Shown here: piece by piece, positions 1-11,239 of the stretch | How positions within the stretch are numbered: the first letter of the stretch is position 1 | How the letters are laid out: every line of letters starts with the position of its first letter | Assembly: GCA_039566865.1 (NCBI GenBank) | Contig: CM076951.1 | Coordinates: 12,781,484-12,845,483, forward strand | Origin: Aurelia coerulea | Taxonomy: Eukaryota; Cnidaria; Scyphozoa; Semaeostomeae; Ulmaridae | DNA: 64,000 nucleotides | Direction of reading: 5' to 3' | Notes under the pieces: generated by a model | The model's database searches: none | What the model saw: the letters and a program-made list of their open reading frames with translations, nothing else | Told to the model about the DNA's origin: nothing | Made by a program: the position numbers and the translations under genes

Positions 1-339
1 TGCAGTGATAAATAGTTTCGTGGATGGAAAATGAAACAGTCACTCTCCAATGTCATAGCTCTTGTGAAACTTCCGATAATCCTCAGAGAGTTCCACTATT
101 TCTGACCTCACAGAAATTATTTCATGTGATTACCTCATGTGAAGCTATTTATCATTGAAAATAGTAAGACAAAATGGCCGACCGCTGGTTTCAGTCATCA
201 GGCAAATTTGGTCTTCTGAAGGTCATATCTCCATCATTTTTTAACGGATTTTGACGGGGATGGCAGTAAACTTTATTTGAACATCTGAAGAGCAGCATCA
301 TAACAAAGTTTGGCGAGAAGCTTTTGTCACTTTGTCGCA

Positions 340-382
340 ATCTTCAGGCAAACAGGGCACACTTTTTTTGGGACACCCTGTA
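340..382. mobile_element. Right end of a truncated Tc1/mariner-type miniature element (family A)
   Basis: A T-run followed by GGGACACCCTG and then TA resembles the right terminus of the complete family-A element at 5908-6696 (end GGGACACCCGG then TA). No matching left end is visible, so the left end lies before the window or is lost. Assignment rests only on the terminal motif. Confidence 0.5.
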
Positions 383-820
383 CTGTTTCTTAAGCTGGTT
401 TCTTAGAGAAAACAAGAGTATTTCACACCTAACTAAGATGCCAACTTAATCATGGCTTAAAAACAGCTTCACTTACCATAGGTTGGAGGAACTGGCGCTC
501 TTCTAACAGACTCCGCACCAAGCTTGTATTTAGGCCATGTTATGCGCATCATTTCCTCACCATCTGCAGTTCTATGTGTCTCTCTGTTTGAATTTTCATT
601 GAAATGGGATATTGCCAGAATATGTCTTGAAAAGGAAGAAGCCTCGCATCAATTTATAGAACATAAAAGTACTTGGAAATGAACTTTTTCATATCAATCA
701 GTTTGTCCAAAGAAACCAAAACCAGGGATGAGAAAAATTTTTATCTTTCCTCCATTCAGATTCAGTTTAATATATTTTTGATAAACAAACTGCTATTACA
801 ATGAATTCTCACACTGCGGA
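383..820. other. No recognisable gene
   Basis: AT-rich DNA. I see no coding region longer than about 60 codons, no tandem repeat and no terminal inverted repeat in this stretch. Confidence 0.5.
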
Positions 821-987
821 CACTGCAGAGCAGAGGGAGGAGGAAAGCGCAGACTACACTTTGGATAGTAGATTTTTTGTGCATGAATTACGATGCAGTT
901 TTCGATGAAGACAGCGCACAGTGAAGGAAGGAACCTAGTGCGCCAAAATGTAGTCTGCGCTTTCCTCCCCCACTCCGCTCCGCAGTG
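821..987. mobile_element. Small foldback element (167 bp)
   Basis: The left arm starts CACTGCAGAGCAGAG and runs on through AAAGCGCAGACTACA. The reverse complement of the right arm starts CACTGCGGAGCGGAG and runs on through the same AAAGCGCAGACTACA. The arms are about 45 bp each with a few mismatches, around a spacer of about 75 bp. It has no coding capacity and fits a non-autonomous foldback or MITE. I could not identify a target-site duplication. Confidence 0.6.
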
Positions 988-2208
988 ACAGTAGAGGCTG
1001 CACGCAGACTAGCCAAAAAGATTCCCTCCAACGATGTAGTACTTTGCGTAGGCAAGCTTACTGTGTCATTTGTTGGCTCCTTTGAAAAACTTGCATCACA
1101 GAAAATAAATTTTATCTCAGATCAATTTTTTTCTGTGATGGCCAATTATGATACGTGGATTAAAGACAATATGGAGCAACTAATGAGGTGATTTCTGGAA
1201 AACAAAATAACACAAGATCTGATATTGTTCACATTTTATCAAGGTAATCGTTGATTTATATGCAGTGCCTTGAGAATTTGCTCAGGCCAAAAGGCTAAAG
1301 CTCTGGTTTGCAGGAAGAGGCAAATTTTAGCTTTCAAGATTAACATGTCTGCTCTCAAAGCACCAATACCAACAAACAAGGTACCTTTCTTCAAGTTAAC
1401 TACCAAGGAACATTTCTAGAGTGACTAGACATTAATTGAAGCTAAACTCGCATCGCTGGAGTCAACCAAATCAGTATACTTTTTTTGGGACAGCAGGTAG
1501 ATATGGCACACTGATCTGAAAAAGCGAACTTAAAGCAAACTAACTTATTGTGTTGCAAGAAAAGCATGAAGAATGCCCAAATGTTTTGAGCAAGGAATTT
1601 GGGTATACTTAGCCTTCATGTGCACGTTTGAGGATCCATTTTCTCGTTTCTACTGCTTCCGATCGTATCTGACTATTTGACATGACCAGTGTCAGACAAA
1701 TTTTTCAACAAATTGCTCCGTTATTCAGTGCTAATATCTTTCTCTGGCACTATCATATCTAATCATGAGATAAGATCCAAATAGACCAGGAGGAGGAAGG
1801 GGGGTATCGTCAAAGTTGAGGGGAATTTACCTAATGGGTCTAGTATGGTCAATTTTGATACGCTGATTCCGAATATGGTTGTTATATCAACGGGTCTGGA
1901 GGCGTTTAGCCTCTTTTTCAGTTCAAACCTCGTTTTCATTAAAATGAAGCTCAGTATGTTAGCCATGGCTTTATTACGATGTTTGATATAGATTGTCCGT
2001 TTTAATTTCAACAAATGTTTTCATTATTAATTCTGAATATAATAACAGCCTCATTTTATAAGTAGCCTCGTTTTGAAGTTAAGATACGCATTTATAATTT
2101 AAAACTCTTCTGAAACTTCGGTAGTAAATTATGGCACTATTTCTTAGAAGCCTGGTTTATCAAAAGAGGCAAGTATCAACGTTTCACTTCAAAGTTACAC
2201 CATAAGAG
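988..2208. other. No recognisable gene; AT-rich spacer
   Basis: Short open frames (for example 985-1191 plus and 1763-2014 minus) have no recognisable motif and look like chance openings. A degenerate motif like the family-A terminus (TTTTTTTGGGACAGCAGGTAG) occurs near 1479-1500, without a partner end. Confidence 0.4.
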
Positions 2209-4890
2209 TCACTCTTCATCAAACATTTCAATGTCGCTGTCTTCATTTTCATCATTCTCGTAATCAGTGTTGGTGGCATCACAATTCAAGAGCAATTCTT
2301 CCATATCATCTGGGTATGGCTCATCACCCCAATTTGGCTGCAGGTCTTCCCTCCATCCATGCTCCGTTGGGTCTTCTAGTGACATCAGTGGATCTATTGC
2401 TCGCTTCCACATCATTGCGACGAAATTTGAGCGCTTGGTATGGAGCTGGAGCGTTTTTTGGCATGGGGGCAATAAGGACAAATCGATTATGTCATTTTTC
2501 GATTGGAGGCGCTGCCAAAAGATTGCTTTTCTTGCTTCATCGATTTCCCTCATTCTGGCTTTACCGTACAATCTACACGTGAACTCAACGAGTAGGCTTT
2601 CTGTTTCATTCTCCACTATTGCTGATTGTCCAAGACGAGAAAAGGCGTTTTGAAGATGATTATTTGCTCTATACACCTTCCAACAGCTAATTTTACCTTT
2701 ACGGAAAAAACCAGAAACATAATCGTTCCCAGTGAATGCATGTAATCCGATAAGACCTTGTTTCTGCTGTGTCGTCAGATTTGATGTGTTGAGATCAAGG
2801 ATCTTTCGATGTCTTCTAACGCCGTTATCTAAATAGATGTGCAGGTCGGCATCTAATCCCGTACCAAGGATGATTACTGGAATGTCAATGTCGCCTGAGG
2901 GGGATCTAACAATGACTTTGACTTGAACTCCAAACCTTCTATGGACAAATTTAAGAAACGAAGTGATTTTTGTATCGGCCTCTTCATGATCGGAAAAGAG
3001 TTGAGGAAAAACCTCGCAGTGATCCTGCGTAATTTCATAGCAATCTTGCTTCCATGAAAAGTAAACCATTCTATTCCCAAGGTCTTCCCTTTTATCGTTA
3101 AGCGACTGCATGATCAGATAAAATAGTCTCTCCTTATTTTCTCCATTGCTCAGAAATGCTGGGAAGTCGTTAGGAATCCTAACATCTGGTGAATTTATGA
3201 TATATCGCTCTCCTTGTCCGCGACGTTTGCGCTCTCCTTCTTTTATTGATTTTCCGGAGTATGTGTCACAAGCAATGATGACGACTTCAACCTGTCTAGG
3301 GACTGTTTGAAAAATTCTGTCTGCGAATTGTCGAATCGTGCACTGTTTTGGATCAATGCATCTGATGATTGCTGCTAGGTCTAAAATGTAGATTTTTACG
3401 TCAGAGACAGATGAATAATCCACTTCTTTTAATTGGCCAAGGGCAGATTGATAGAGCTTGCTTTTGTTGCATTTTCTTATGGAGCCATCAGCCGTAGCAA
3501 GTGAAAGAGGAACAGGAGATAGTGGATATGTAAGAGCTTTGTCAAGATCAACTGGTGCATTCTTTTCTTGAGATTTTGCAACCAGAATGCCAAGAATGTT
3601 TCTTTGGGCGACAAGTTCTATTTGCTTTCCTGAATTGTTTTTTTTTCTTCTGTGACTGAAAGCTCGATTTGAATGTGTGCATCTTATTTCGTTTGATTGG
3701 GTCAAAGAAATGTTCCGTTTTCTCTTCCTGGGGATCTCTTACAAAACGATGCTTAAATTCTTTGACCTGCGCCTGTCCTTGAGTGCTTATACTGCAAAGA
3801 TCTTGTTGTATTGGCTTTTCAACTGGTCTGCCTGACACTATGTTGTACAAATTTTCTGGGAGTAGGTCCTCTTGAAATGGACTGACAGAGTGCTCTTCGA
3901 TTACATCTTTCACCCTTTGAACCAGTGTTTCACTCTTCCTTATTTCAGCTGGTCTCAAGCATTTTCGTGGATATTTTGCGCTTGGAGAAAGGCCAACCAT
4001 GTCAATCAGACCTTCACAAAGTTGTGCCTGCATTGGCCGGTTCAACACCCATTTGTTGTAAGCAGCTGGATCATTTAGGCATTGCTTGAGACCACCTGAA
4101 ACAAAACCAAATGCTACCGATGAATAATACACAGAATTCAAAATGTTTCTTCAGGAAAGGTTAAGGTTGTCGCAACTGATTTTATTTGATCGTGATACCA
4201 CTTCCAATGATGGCTGTAAAATAAATTGTTATTCGATTGCAGGACAATTCCAAGATCAGAAGGTAGAGATACAAGTTAGGCATAAATGTCCTGCTATTGA
4301 AAATGTTATCAAGAATAAAAGATGGCTGGTCGGCATCCTGGTTAAACGTAGAAAATCTTTTCGGTTATGAAATGAAATGAAAAGGATTTACTTGGCATCC
4401 CCCGAAAAAGCATGCAAAATTGACAGATTATGCATTTCAAATTGACTTAGCAAAATGTCCTTCAACATAATCCATCAATTTTGGATTATTTCTCTGACAT
4501 AAACCTACCAGCTGTTTTTGCATGCTTCATGAAGGTTTGTTCTCCAGCCAAATCTGTCGCTTATCCGATGCCAAGGTTGTTCCTCCTCACTGAAAGTCCT
4601 TTTTCTTCGATCTCTTCTCGGGCGCCAGGAAAATTCTCTTCGAGATGCTCGAGCAAAAAGCAATAGTAAGTGCCATAACGGGCGTAATTGACTTTATTCA
4701 GCATAAAGCACAATGGCAGCCAAAATTTCCACAAGGCAAGACGCAGATCAAAATCGTTCTGACTAATTGCATAACGAAAGTTCCGCAGATTCTCGACAGC
4801 CGTTGCATAATACATCCAAAACTGTGCTGTCCTTCCGTACTTTCCATCTAAACAATTTTGAAGCCTCTTCTCGTATTCCTCTGAGTACTG
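2209..4890 (-). pseudogene. CXC-associated, FEN/PIN-like nuclease family gene (disabled copy)
   Basis: Two exons are visible on the minus strand: 4890-4509 (acceptor TTTTCAG, donor GTAGGT) and 4095-2209 (acceptor TTGTTTCAG). The first encodes the conserved block containing NYARYGTYY and, after an in-frame TAA at 4561-4563, AGEQTFMKHAKTAG. The second opens GLKQCLND and holds an N-terminal block, then ILDLAAIIR, IIACDTYSGKSIK, DHEEADTK, SPSGDIDI and HAFTGNDYVSGFFRKGK, and ends in the block HGWREDLQPNW. The frame shifts inside this exon at a 9-T run (3638-3646). Such proteins are common, mostly unannotated, in cnidarians and other invertebrates, often with a C-terminal Tesmin/TSO1-type CXC domain, which is not seen here. 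The spaced acidic motifs resemble FEN/XPG-type PIN nucleases; this is inference. One nonsense and one frameshift suggest a dead copy, unless they are assembly errors. Confidence 0.6.
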
Positions 4891-4898
4891 CTGAAAAT

Positions 4899-5372
4899 TC
4901 AGAAGCGAAGCGCTCTGTCAGTTGCTTGTCCCTTAGCTGCGGCGGTGTCTCTCATTCTGTTTAGGTTGTGCGCCAACATTAACTGCAGCTCAAAAGCTGA
5001 CAAGATGAGATTGCCTCGTTTGTCCAACAGTGCACACCAGCTGCATGTAGCGTATCTGCATCTCACTTCCACATCTCTTAGGTTATCCATTGTGATGTTA
5101 CCCCTCTTGTAGGTGCAATCCTGCGGGCATATGCAGAGTAACCGGCGCATTTCACCGGCCTGTATTTGATTAAACAGGGTCCCGAAGAGCCGTTCCTTTT
5201 GAATCTCCACAGGAGACCACCTGTCATCGCTGTTTGGTGATGGTGGCACTTTTGTGCACAGCTCAATGGCCCGTTTGTAGTCAATCTCGGTCGTGTGCTC
5301 CTTCCAATTCTCTTTGGACAAGCCAGCCATTGCGTAATGCGACAGAAAAAAGTGTAGCTGAACGTTGCTCAC
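4899..5372 (-). pseudogene. Uncharacterised Cys-rich exon, possibly the upstream part of the 2209-4890 gene
   Basis: A 157-residue open frame on the same strand, just upstream of the nuclease-like exons. It contains a cysteine cluster (RLLCICPQDC, then VRCRYATCSWC), which could bind zinc. Its frame stops at 4899, close to the acceptor of the next exon at 4890. It may be an earlier exon of the same gene whose donor I cannot place, or a separate relic. I do not recognise the family. Confidence 0.35.
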
Positions 5373-5377
5373 ACTTA

Positions 5378-5882
5378 CTACTGCAGTGGTCTTCCGTTCG
5401 TGCTTTTCTCCCTCGAAGCTGTGGCTTGCTTTGCCTGTGGTGTGGCTTTCTCCTTGGTTGTGGGCTGCTCATTTGCTTTAACAGATGCTGCTCCTGGATG
5501 GCGTGGTGTGACTTGTTTGCTGCCATGCGATGACTTGTTTTTGTCCCCCCTCGCTATTTTCTCCACTGTGGTCTCGTGGCATGCGTCACTCTGTGCTTGC
5601 ACTTGCACTGCGTAGGTGCTTCAAAGTTTGGCAGCAACTGCTTCTTCGCCTTGGCTCCTGATCAGTGGTCTGTCATCCACTTGGCCAAGATGTGGGATGG
5701 GTGGTAGGGTGGGTAGTGTGCCTTCTTCTATTTGGTCCAACTCGTCTTTGCTGGCTGGTTGGTGATCGGTTTCAGTACTTCCTGCTAGCTGCCTTTCGAG
5801 TCGGTGGAATAGCAGTCTGTCCACAAAGCCTTGCAGTGTTGCACCATCAAGCGCTGTGAAACTTTTAAATTCAATCCCGTAC
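5378..5882 (-). other. Candidate upstream exon(s), low-complexity lysine/threonine-rich
   Basis: A good acceptor (CTTCTTTTGCAG) precedes YGIEFKSFTALDGATLQ on the minus strand. That frame ends near 5621. An overlapping frame downstream (5608-5378) encodes a K/T/A-rich tail, so a frame change or a missed intron is needed to join them. Position and strand suggest the same transcription unit as the exons at 2209-5372, but nothing here is diagnostic. Confidence 0.25.
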
Positions 5883-5907
5883 CTGCAAAAGAAGCACAAT
5901 ACTTGTA

Positions 5908-6696
5908 CCGGGTGTCCCAAAAAAAACGCAACAGATTGGAAACATTCTACTGCAAACTGTTTCATACTCATTATCCAACAATTTTTTTTCTTCAAATCTG
6001 CAATAATTAGATTAAATTTTGATATATTTTTCAGTATTTTTTCGTGACTTGATTGTAGAGTTAAAAATCAGCAAACTTCAAAATTGCCCCCAGGTCAAAA
6101 CCAGAGCTGCTGCATTAACAGTAATGAATCATTAGGTCAAATTGTAAAACATGGCAATCCCTGCAATTGCGAAGAATTGCTGACAAACACGCAAACACAC
6201 AATTTAATTGAACATTGAACAGACACTGTCATAAAGATTTCCGTCAAAACACTGCCACATTAACACATTAAGTGTAAATGATGGCTGCTTGCTTTTTCTA
6301 AATGACTAGGCCATTGTTAGATTTATACTTTCAATTATCAATGAACACTGAAAGCTCCCTCAAGAATGGATAACTCATGAATCTGTAAAAGATTCCTTTG
6401 TTGCGGTTTCTTAATGAAGTTGTATGCTTGTAATCATGTAAAGTTTCAGATATTGCCATTCTTTTTACTTTACAGTTTACTTTGCACTAATGCTGATAGC
6501 TCTGGTTTTGCCCTGACAGCAAATTTGAAGTTTGTTGATTTTTAACTCTTCAATCAAGTCACCAAAAATTCTGAAAAATATATCAAAATTTAATCTAATC
6601 ATTGCAGATTTAGATAAAAATAAACATTTGATTATTAATTTGAAACAGATTCCATAAGAATTTTTTGAATCCGTTGCGTTTTTTTGGGACACCCGG
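5908..6696. mobile_element. Family-A miniature element, TA-flanked, foldback (789 bp)
   Basis: The left end is CCGGGTGTCCCAAAAAAAA and the right end is the inverse, each bordered by TA (5906-5907 and 6697-6698). Inverted homology continues inward for about 190 bp, including the inverse of TTGATATATTTTTCAG and of AAAACCAGAGCT. It has no coding capacity. TA duplication and inverted ends are typical of Tc1/mariner non-autonomous elements; the superfamily assignment is inference. Confidence 0.8.
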
Positions 6697-6704
6697 TAGA
6701 AGAA

Positions 6705-7024
6705 CCTATATTTAGGAAAGATCTTGCCACCCTGGCTTCATATTTTAGAGAAAGGTTTCTCTCCATTTTGTGGTTTCTTTTGAACAGTGTTGTTTGAATG
6801 GGAGGCAAGCGACGGACAGATTTAATACTGCTTAGACAGTTCGCCCCTTTGCAAACGAAATCTTTCCTGGCCTGGACCTCAGAAGAATCTCTGAGTTGTT
6901 CATGTTGCTCTTCATACCTTAAAGCGCCATGCCAATCACAATGGCGAATTGTGTGCTCTTGGGCTGTCCCTCTCTTACGACTATTCTTGGAACGATTTAG
7001 ATTTAAATTGTAAGTGCCATACAT
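6705..7024 (-). other. Open frame of unknown nature next to the family-A element
   Basis: A minus-strand frame of about 105 residues lies between the miniature element and an AT-rich stretch. It has no recognisable domain. It could be an exon of the uncharacterised minus-strand gene(s) on either side or a chance opening. Confidence 0.2.
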
Positions 7025-7772
7025 CGTGGGAACTCGCTGACTGTAAGTCCTTTCCCACTATGGATGACACGTAGTTAATTAGCCTTGTTGTTTTTGTAAA
7101 TAGTTGTTGTTTTTAAATGAATAAAGAAAAAAAAAAGAAAACAATCTTTCTCAATGACTTCTTGAGTCACTCTGTATGACAAACAAGTTGCAATGTGTCT
7201 CGAAAAATGTATTAAATTCACCACGAAGTAGCCTTTCCTCTTGGAGTGGAAAGACGTGAGTGTTTGGCACTTTGTGTTGTCAAGGACCATTGCCAGGCGT
7301 TACCCACGAGTTCTACTGATGAAGGGCACGGCCCGATACGTTTAGTTTCGTTTTTCTATGGCGTTAGAAGTATTTTTTCGATTAAGTAATTGGTTGTTTT
7401 TGTTACCCACCAATAATTGAGAGTGTGACTAGAAGAGCAACACTTCGTTTTGCTTTGGAGTGATACTCCTGGCTGGGTGATGGTGCTACAAGCTAGAAAC
7501 GTGACGAAATTGGATCAAAATGTGTGCATCCCTTTTCCCAGCTTCTTGCAGAAATATTTGTTGGACGCAAAAAAATCCATGACTGTAGAACCGATGATGG
7601 TGAAATTGAATGTTTTGTGTTGTTGTTTTATCATCTCTATCTCAGTAACTGTATATGTATTATCTGCTGTCTTTGGTATATTATCAATTTTCTGCATTAT
7701 CATATCCATTTCATGATTATTCTATCTATTTCACCAGCACTGGTCCTGCAGTTGAAAGTCTATTATATCCTT
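7025..7772. other. No gene; holds a degenerate hammerhead-like motif at 7316-7339
   Basis: CTGATGA (7316-7322), a GGGC/GCCC stem (7324-7334) and GATAC (7335-7339) follow the order of a hammerhead core, but the invariant GAAA is GATA and I find no convincing stem I. It may be a decayed end of a Penelope-like element. The rest is AT-rich, with a long A-run near 7125-7140. Confidence 0.35.
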
Positions 7773-8582
7773 TTAATCAGAAGTGCAAAGACAAGACAAT
7801 AGTAAACTAACCCACCTAAACATGGCTTCCACCAGTCTCGTGCTTTTGTCATTTCGTTTCCTCTCTATGGCAATTGATCGGCAGTAAAGTGCCTCTGTTT
7901 CTGTAAGGCCAGTTTTCTCCAACTGCTCCCGTGGACACAGAGAAAATATGTCCTTGTATGGAAAGGCACGGATGAATTGGTTGGTTGATTTTGAGGTGCA
8001 CGTGATGTTGCCTTTGGTGTAGCCCCCATGATGAGCTTTGATGAGGGCTCTTGGAAATCCGTAGCAAAACTGCGTTGCAGCATCACTCCAGGAGGGTGCA
8101 TCAAGGACCATCACATTGCCGAAATGATCCACCCTTACATTGTCATTTCTATTGTCTAGGTCGTCGTTGTTAGTATCAAGCGAATGAATTTGCCTGCCTG
8201 AAGGCTGAAAGATTTCAAACTTGCTCAGCTTTGCACGAGCAGCCATCACTGTTTGCTGTGTTTGTTCCATTGGCTGCTGTTCAAGGAAACAAGCATAATC
8301 CCCATACCACTGCCTTAACGCCTTTTCCAATTTTGGAATGCTTTCATAGCGGTGTATTGTGTCCCTGACCTCCTTCTCGTTATCTGGGCGCAGTTTGCAA
8401 TGGAAGGAGAATGAATCATGTGCATGATTGCCAAAGTTGAACTGCAGTGGCTCATTTCTCCTTGAGAGGGCCGCGGGGAAGAACGGGGAAACAACCTCCT
8501 TTTCCTGTCGAATGGCGCTGCTGCTTTTGATGGACTGAACAAATTCCCTCACTTCAATGTCCTCAGTACGAGCATCGATCAC
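7773..8582 (-). CDS. Uncharacterised protein exon (about 255 codons)
   Basis: A long minus-strand open frame with ordinary amino-acid composition. It includes RQWYGDYACFLEQQ, FGNVMVLDAPSWSDAATQF and SLCPREQLEKTGLTETEAL. A donor-like GTGGGT follows the codons for AMFR near 7815-7820, so the coding part probably ends there rather than at the stop at 7773. I do not recognise the family. It may belong with the minus-strand exons at 2.2-5.9 kb, since no opposing gene lies between. Length and composition argue for genuine coding sequence, now or in the past. Confidence 0.45.
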   Translation of the reverse strand: MIDARTEDIEVREFVQSIKSSSAIRQEKEVVSPFFPAALSRRNEPLQFNFGNHAHDSFSFHCKLRPDNEKEVRDTIHRYESIPKLEKALRQWYGDYACFLEQQPMEQTQQTVMAARAKLSKFEIFQPSGRQIHSLDTNNDDLDNRNDNVRVDHFGNVMVLDAPSWSDAATQFCYGFPRALIKAHHGGYTKGNITCTSKSTNQFIRAFPYKDIFSLCPREQLEKTGLTETEALYCRSIAIERKRNDKSTRLVEAMFRWVSLLLSCLCTSD

Positions 8583-8643
8583 AGCATGCCGCCTCCTTTT
8601 AAAAATAAAGGAAATTTTTTTATTTATATTTTGGTAGTAGTTA

Positions 8644-9051
8644 CAGTAGAAACCCGCATAAAAGAACCTAGGTTTTTTCTGGGCAGCCTGAATAGGTTCT
8701 TAATTAACTGGCTGCTATTGTAAATTCCAGCCTGTAAGGTTCTTAAAAAGGTTCTTATATACGAGCAGGCCTTGCACACATTAACACTGTTTTCCAGCCC
8801 AAGAATTCTTGAGATTTCTTGAGAATCTTGAGAATTCTTGAGAACAAATCTTTTGTACCAACAAAGAAGTCTGATCAGGCTGTGAAGAATTCTAAACATT
8901 CTTGTCATTTTAATAATTTACATTACAGCTATTATATAAGAACCTTTCCCAGTTTCAGCCTCTTAGGGGTTCTTATTTAGGGGGTTTTAAAGATTGAATT
9001 TCAGTCTCTAGGTTCTTATAAAAACAGGTTCTTTTATGCGGGTTTCTACTG
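8644..9051. mobile_element. Family-C miniature element, TA-flanked (408 bp)
   Basis: The ends are CAGTAGAAACCCGCATAAAA and its inverse (TTTTATGCGGGTTTCTACTG), each bordered by TA (8642-8643 and 9052-9053). The subterminal parts repeat GGTTCTTA/TAAGAACC motifs. CAGT ends and a TA duplication fit Tc1/mariner, possibly pogo/Tigger-like. A related element is at 53926-54410 and a partial copy ends at 62094. Confidence 0.8.
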
Positions 9052-9053
9052 TA

Positions 9054-9576
9054 TCTCAAAGAAATTGCAGAAATATGTTGTCACAACATATGCACTTGTT
9101 GATTTATGTATGGCTGCTCAGGCCTTTTCATAAGAAATAGCTCACGCGAGTGGACAAACGCTAGCGTGATTTCTCTTGCACGAGCGATCGCTCAGGTAAA
9201 TATATTTTTATGTATACACAATCATGTTGAATTCAGAATTAACATAAGAACGGCTTGGCCACGGGCTTGGCATATGATAAAAAACAAGAGAAAACAACCG
9301 TATAGTGCTAAAAGCTTTATGAAAACAGTATAATCCTGTTAAAAAGCACTTGGACGTAACGTAACATCATCATTGCAAACAAACCATTATTATAATCCTA
9401 AAAGTACTCGAGCAATTGATAAATACCCTGTTAAAATTCGTTTCTAGCTGTAAAACGAGAGGGTCATATAATACAAGTCATAACAGGATTATGCTGTATC
9501 AAGGTCTAATTATAGTATTAGCTTTAAATGTCAAATTACACATTAAAAAGTGTTGCGAAACGTTTCTTTTATTCGT
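9054..9576. other. No recognisable gene; 3' flank of the hAT gene
   Basis: AT-rich DNA. A short GC-rich patch near 9140-9195 contains ACGAGCGATCGCTC, similar to the GCGATCGC-rich patch at 15142-15245. No other structure seen. Confidence 0.4.
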
Positions 9577-11239
9577 TCACTCGCTTTCACTGTCTGAAAA
9601 TTCTGAATCATTCAAAGATTCGCTATCATATTTGTCGTCGATCAAACTCATGTTATGTTGCTCTTGCACAGTTGAATCCAGATGTAGCCTTTTACTTGGT
9701 GGCCCATTCACTGTCTTTCTCCGTCGTTTTTCCATATACACATCCACTGCCCTTTCAAGGATGTCATCGCGCTCCTTTTGCGACCAGTTCTTATCGTTCA
9801 CTGAAATCATCAGCACTGACTCCATCCTTCTATGTTTCATGGACAGCCGTTTGTCCGATAAAACGTTCGTCAGCACGCTAAATCCCCTTTCAACCGTGGA
9901 ATTCGACCCGCTCATAGAAATGACAATTTCTGCGAGGGCGCACACGTTTGGAAACTCTTGCCTCTTGAATGCCAGGATTCTCTTCCAAAGATCTCCTGCT
10001 TCGACGTTTGGCAGCCAGACCCTCACATAATTTCGTAGCATTCTCCATTCATTTGCTACCTTTGTCAAGTCGAAGGATGTCATGGATAATGTTTCTTGAA
10101 AATGAGATGCAAAATGAACGAGGTCCTCGTTTCCGTGATCTTTCTCGTTGCTCCAATTCTTTGGGTCAAAAATGGCCATCTGGTCGTAAACTCCTTCCCG
10201 GAAATCATTGAAGCGGTTACTGAGCAGGCTCGAAAGGTTCTCTATCAGCTTGGCTTTTGATTTGCTTGCCTTCACTCTGCTTTTGCTGCTTAAGTGTCGC
10301 ATCCCTTCGAAGTCGTATGTGATGAAAACTCTTTTTTCAGCTGTCTTCTTTGATGCTTCTCCATCTTTTAAATACTCCGCTGAGAGAGAAAAACTGCCTT
10401 CAGTGTTTTCTCGAAGCTTAAAGCGAGCAAGATGGCTATGCAAAAACTCCTCATCTTTTCCTGCACTTTCCTTGCACTCCTCAAGTTCTATCAGGGTAAA
10501 ATCAATCGAGGGCCTAACTTCATATGCCAGGAGGCCCTCGCCTTCGAAAACTTTCGATGCCGGCGTTATCTTCTCCAGGACATCAAGATAAGTGCAAACA
10601 AGACACAACATCTTGTATGACAAGAAATTTTTGAGCTGGCCTTGCACCTTTGCATGGATTGTTCTGTTTGCAGCATCATTCAAACAGTTCTCATACGCGG
10701 CAATAAAAGCAGGCCACATATTGAGCAATCGTTTAAACGCTTCGACTCTGTGACCAACGAATCGCGTGCCTGTTAGCCTGGACATAACATAGTGCTGGAT
10801 GCCGAGGGCTTTGGCTGCAGATTGCACCATACTTTTCAGCTTGCCGGAATTTTTCATGATGTTGTAGTTGGCTTGGTAGAATTCATCCACCTTTTCGAAT
10901 GGAGATCCCTTGAAAGCAGCTTTGACGGCGAGCTCGATTCGGTGATTTGCACAATGTATTTTTAGCAACCACTCTCTCTCTCGGCTCATTCGCGTTAATA
11001 AGCCAGACAAGTGTCCAAAATTGACATTGGCTCCATCGGCAGTGCACGAGACAAGCTTTGTTCTGTAGTCTTCGGGGGGTATGTTGCCACTCGGTCCAAA
11101 AATGCTGTCAATCGCCTTTGATAATGCTTCAGCATTTGTGCCTCCCCATTCTGCCATCTCCAAGAGAGATACAAAGAAATAGACTGGAATTCCTGAAAAA
11201 AAAAGAAAATAAGTAAGGACAAGTACGAACACAACCACT

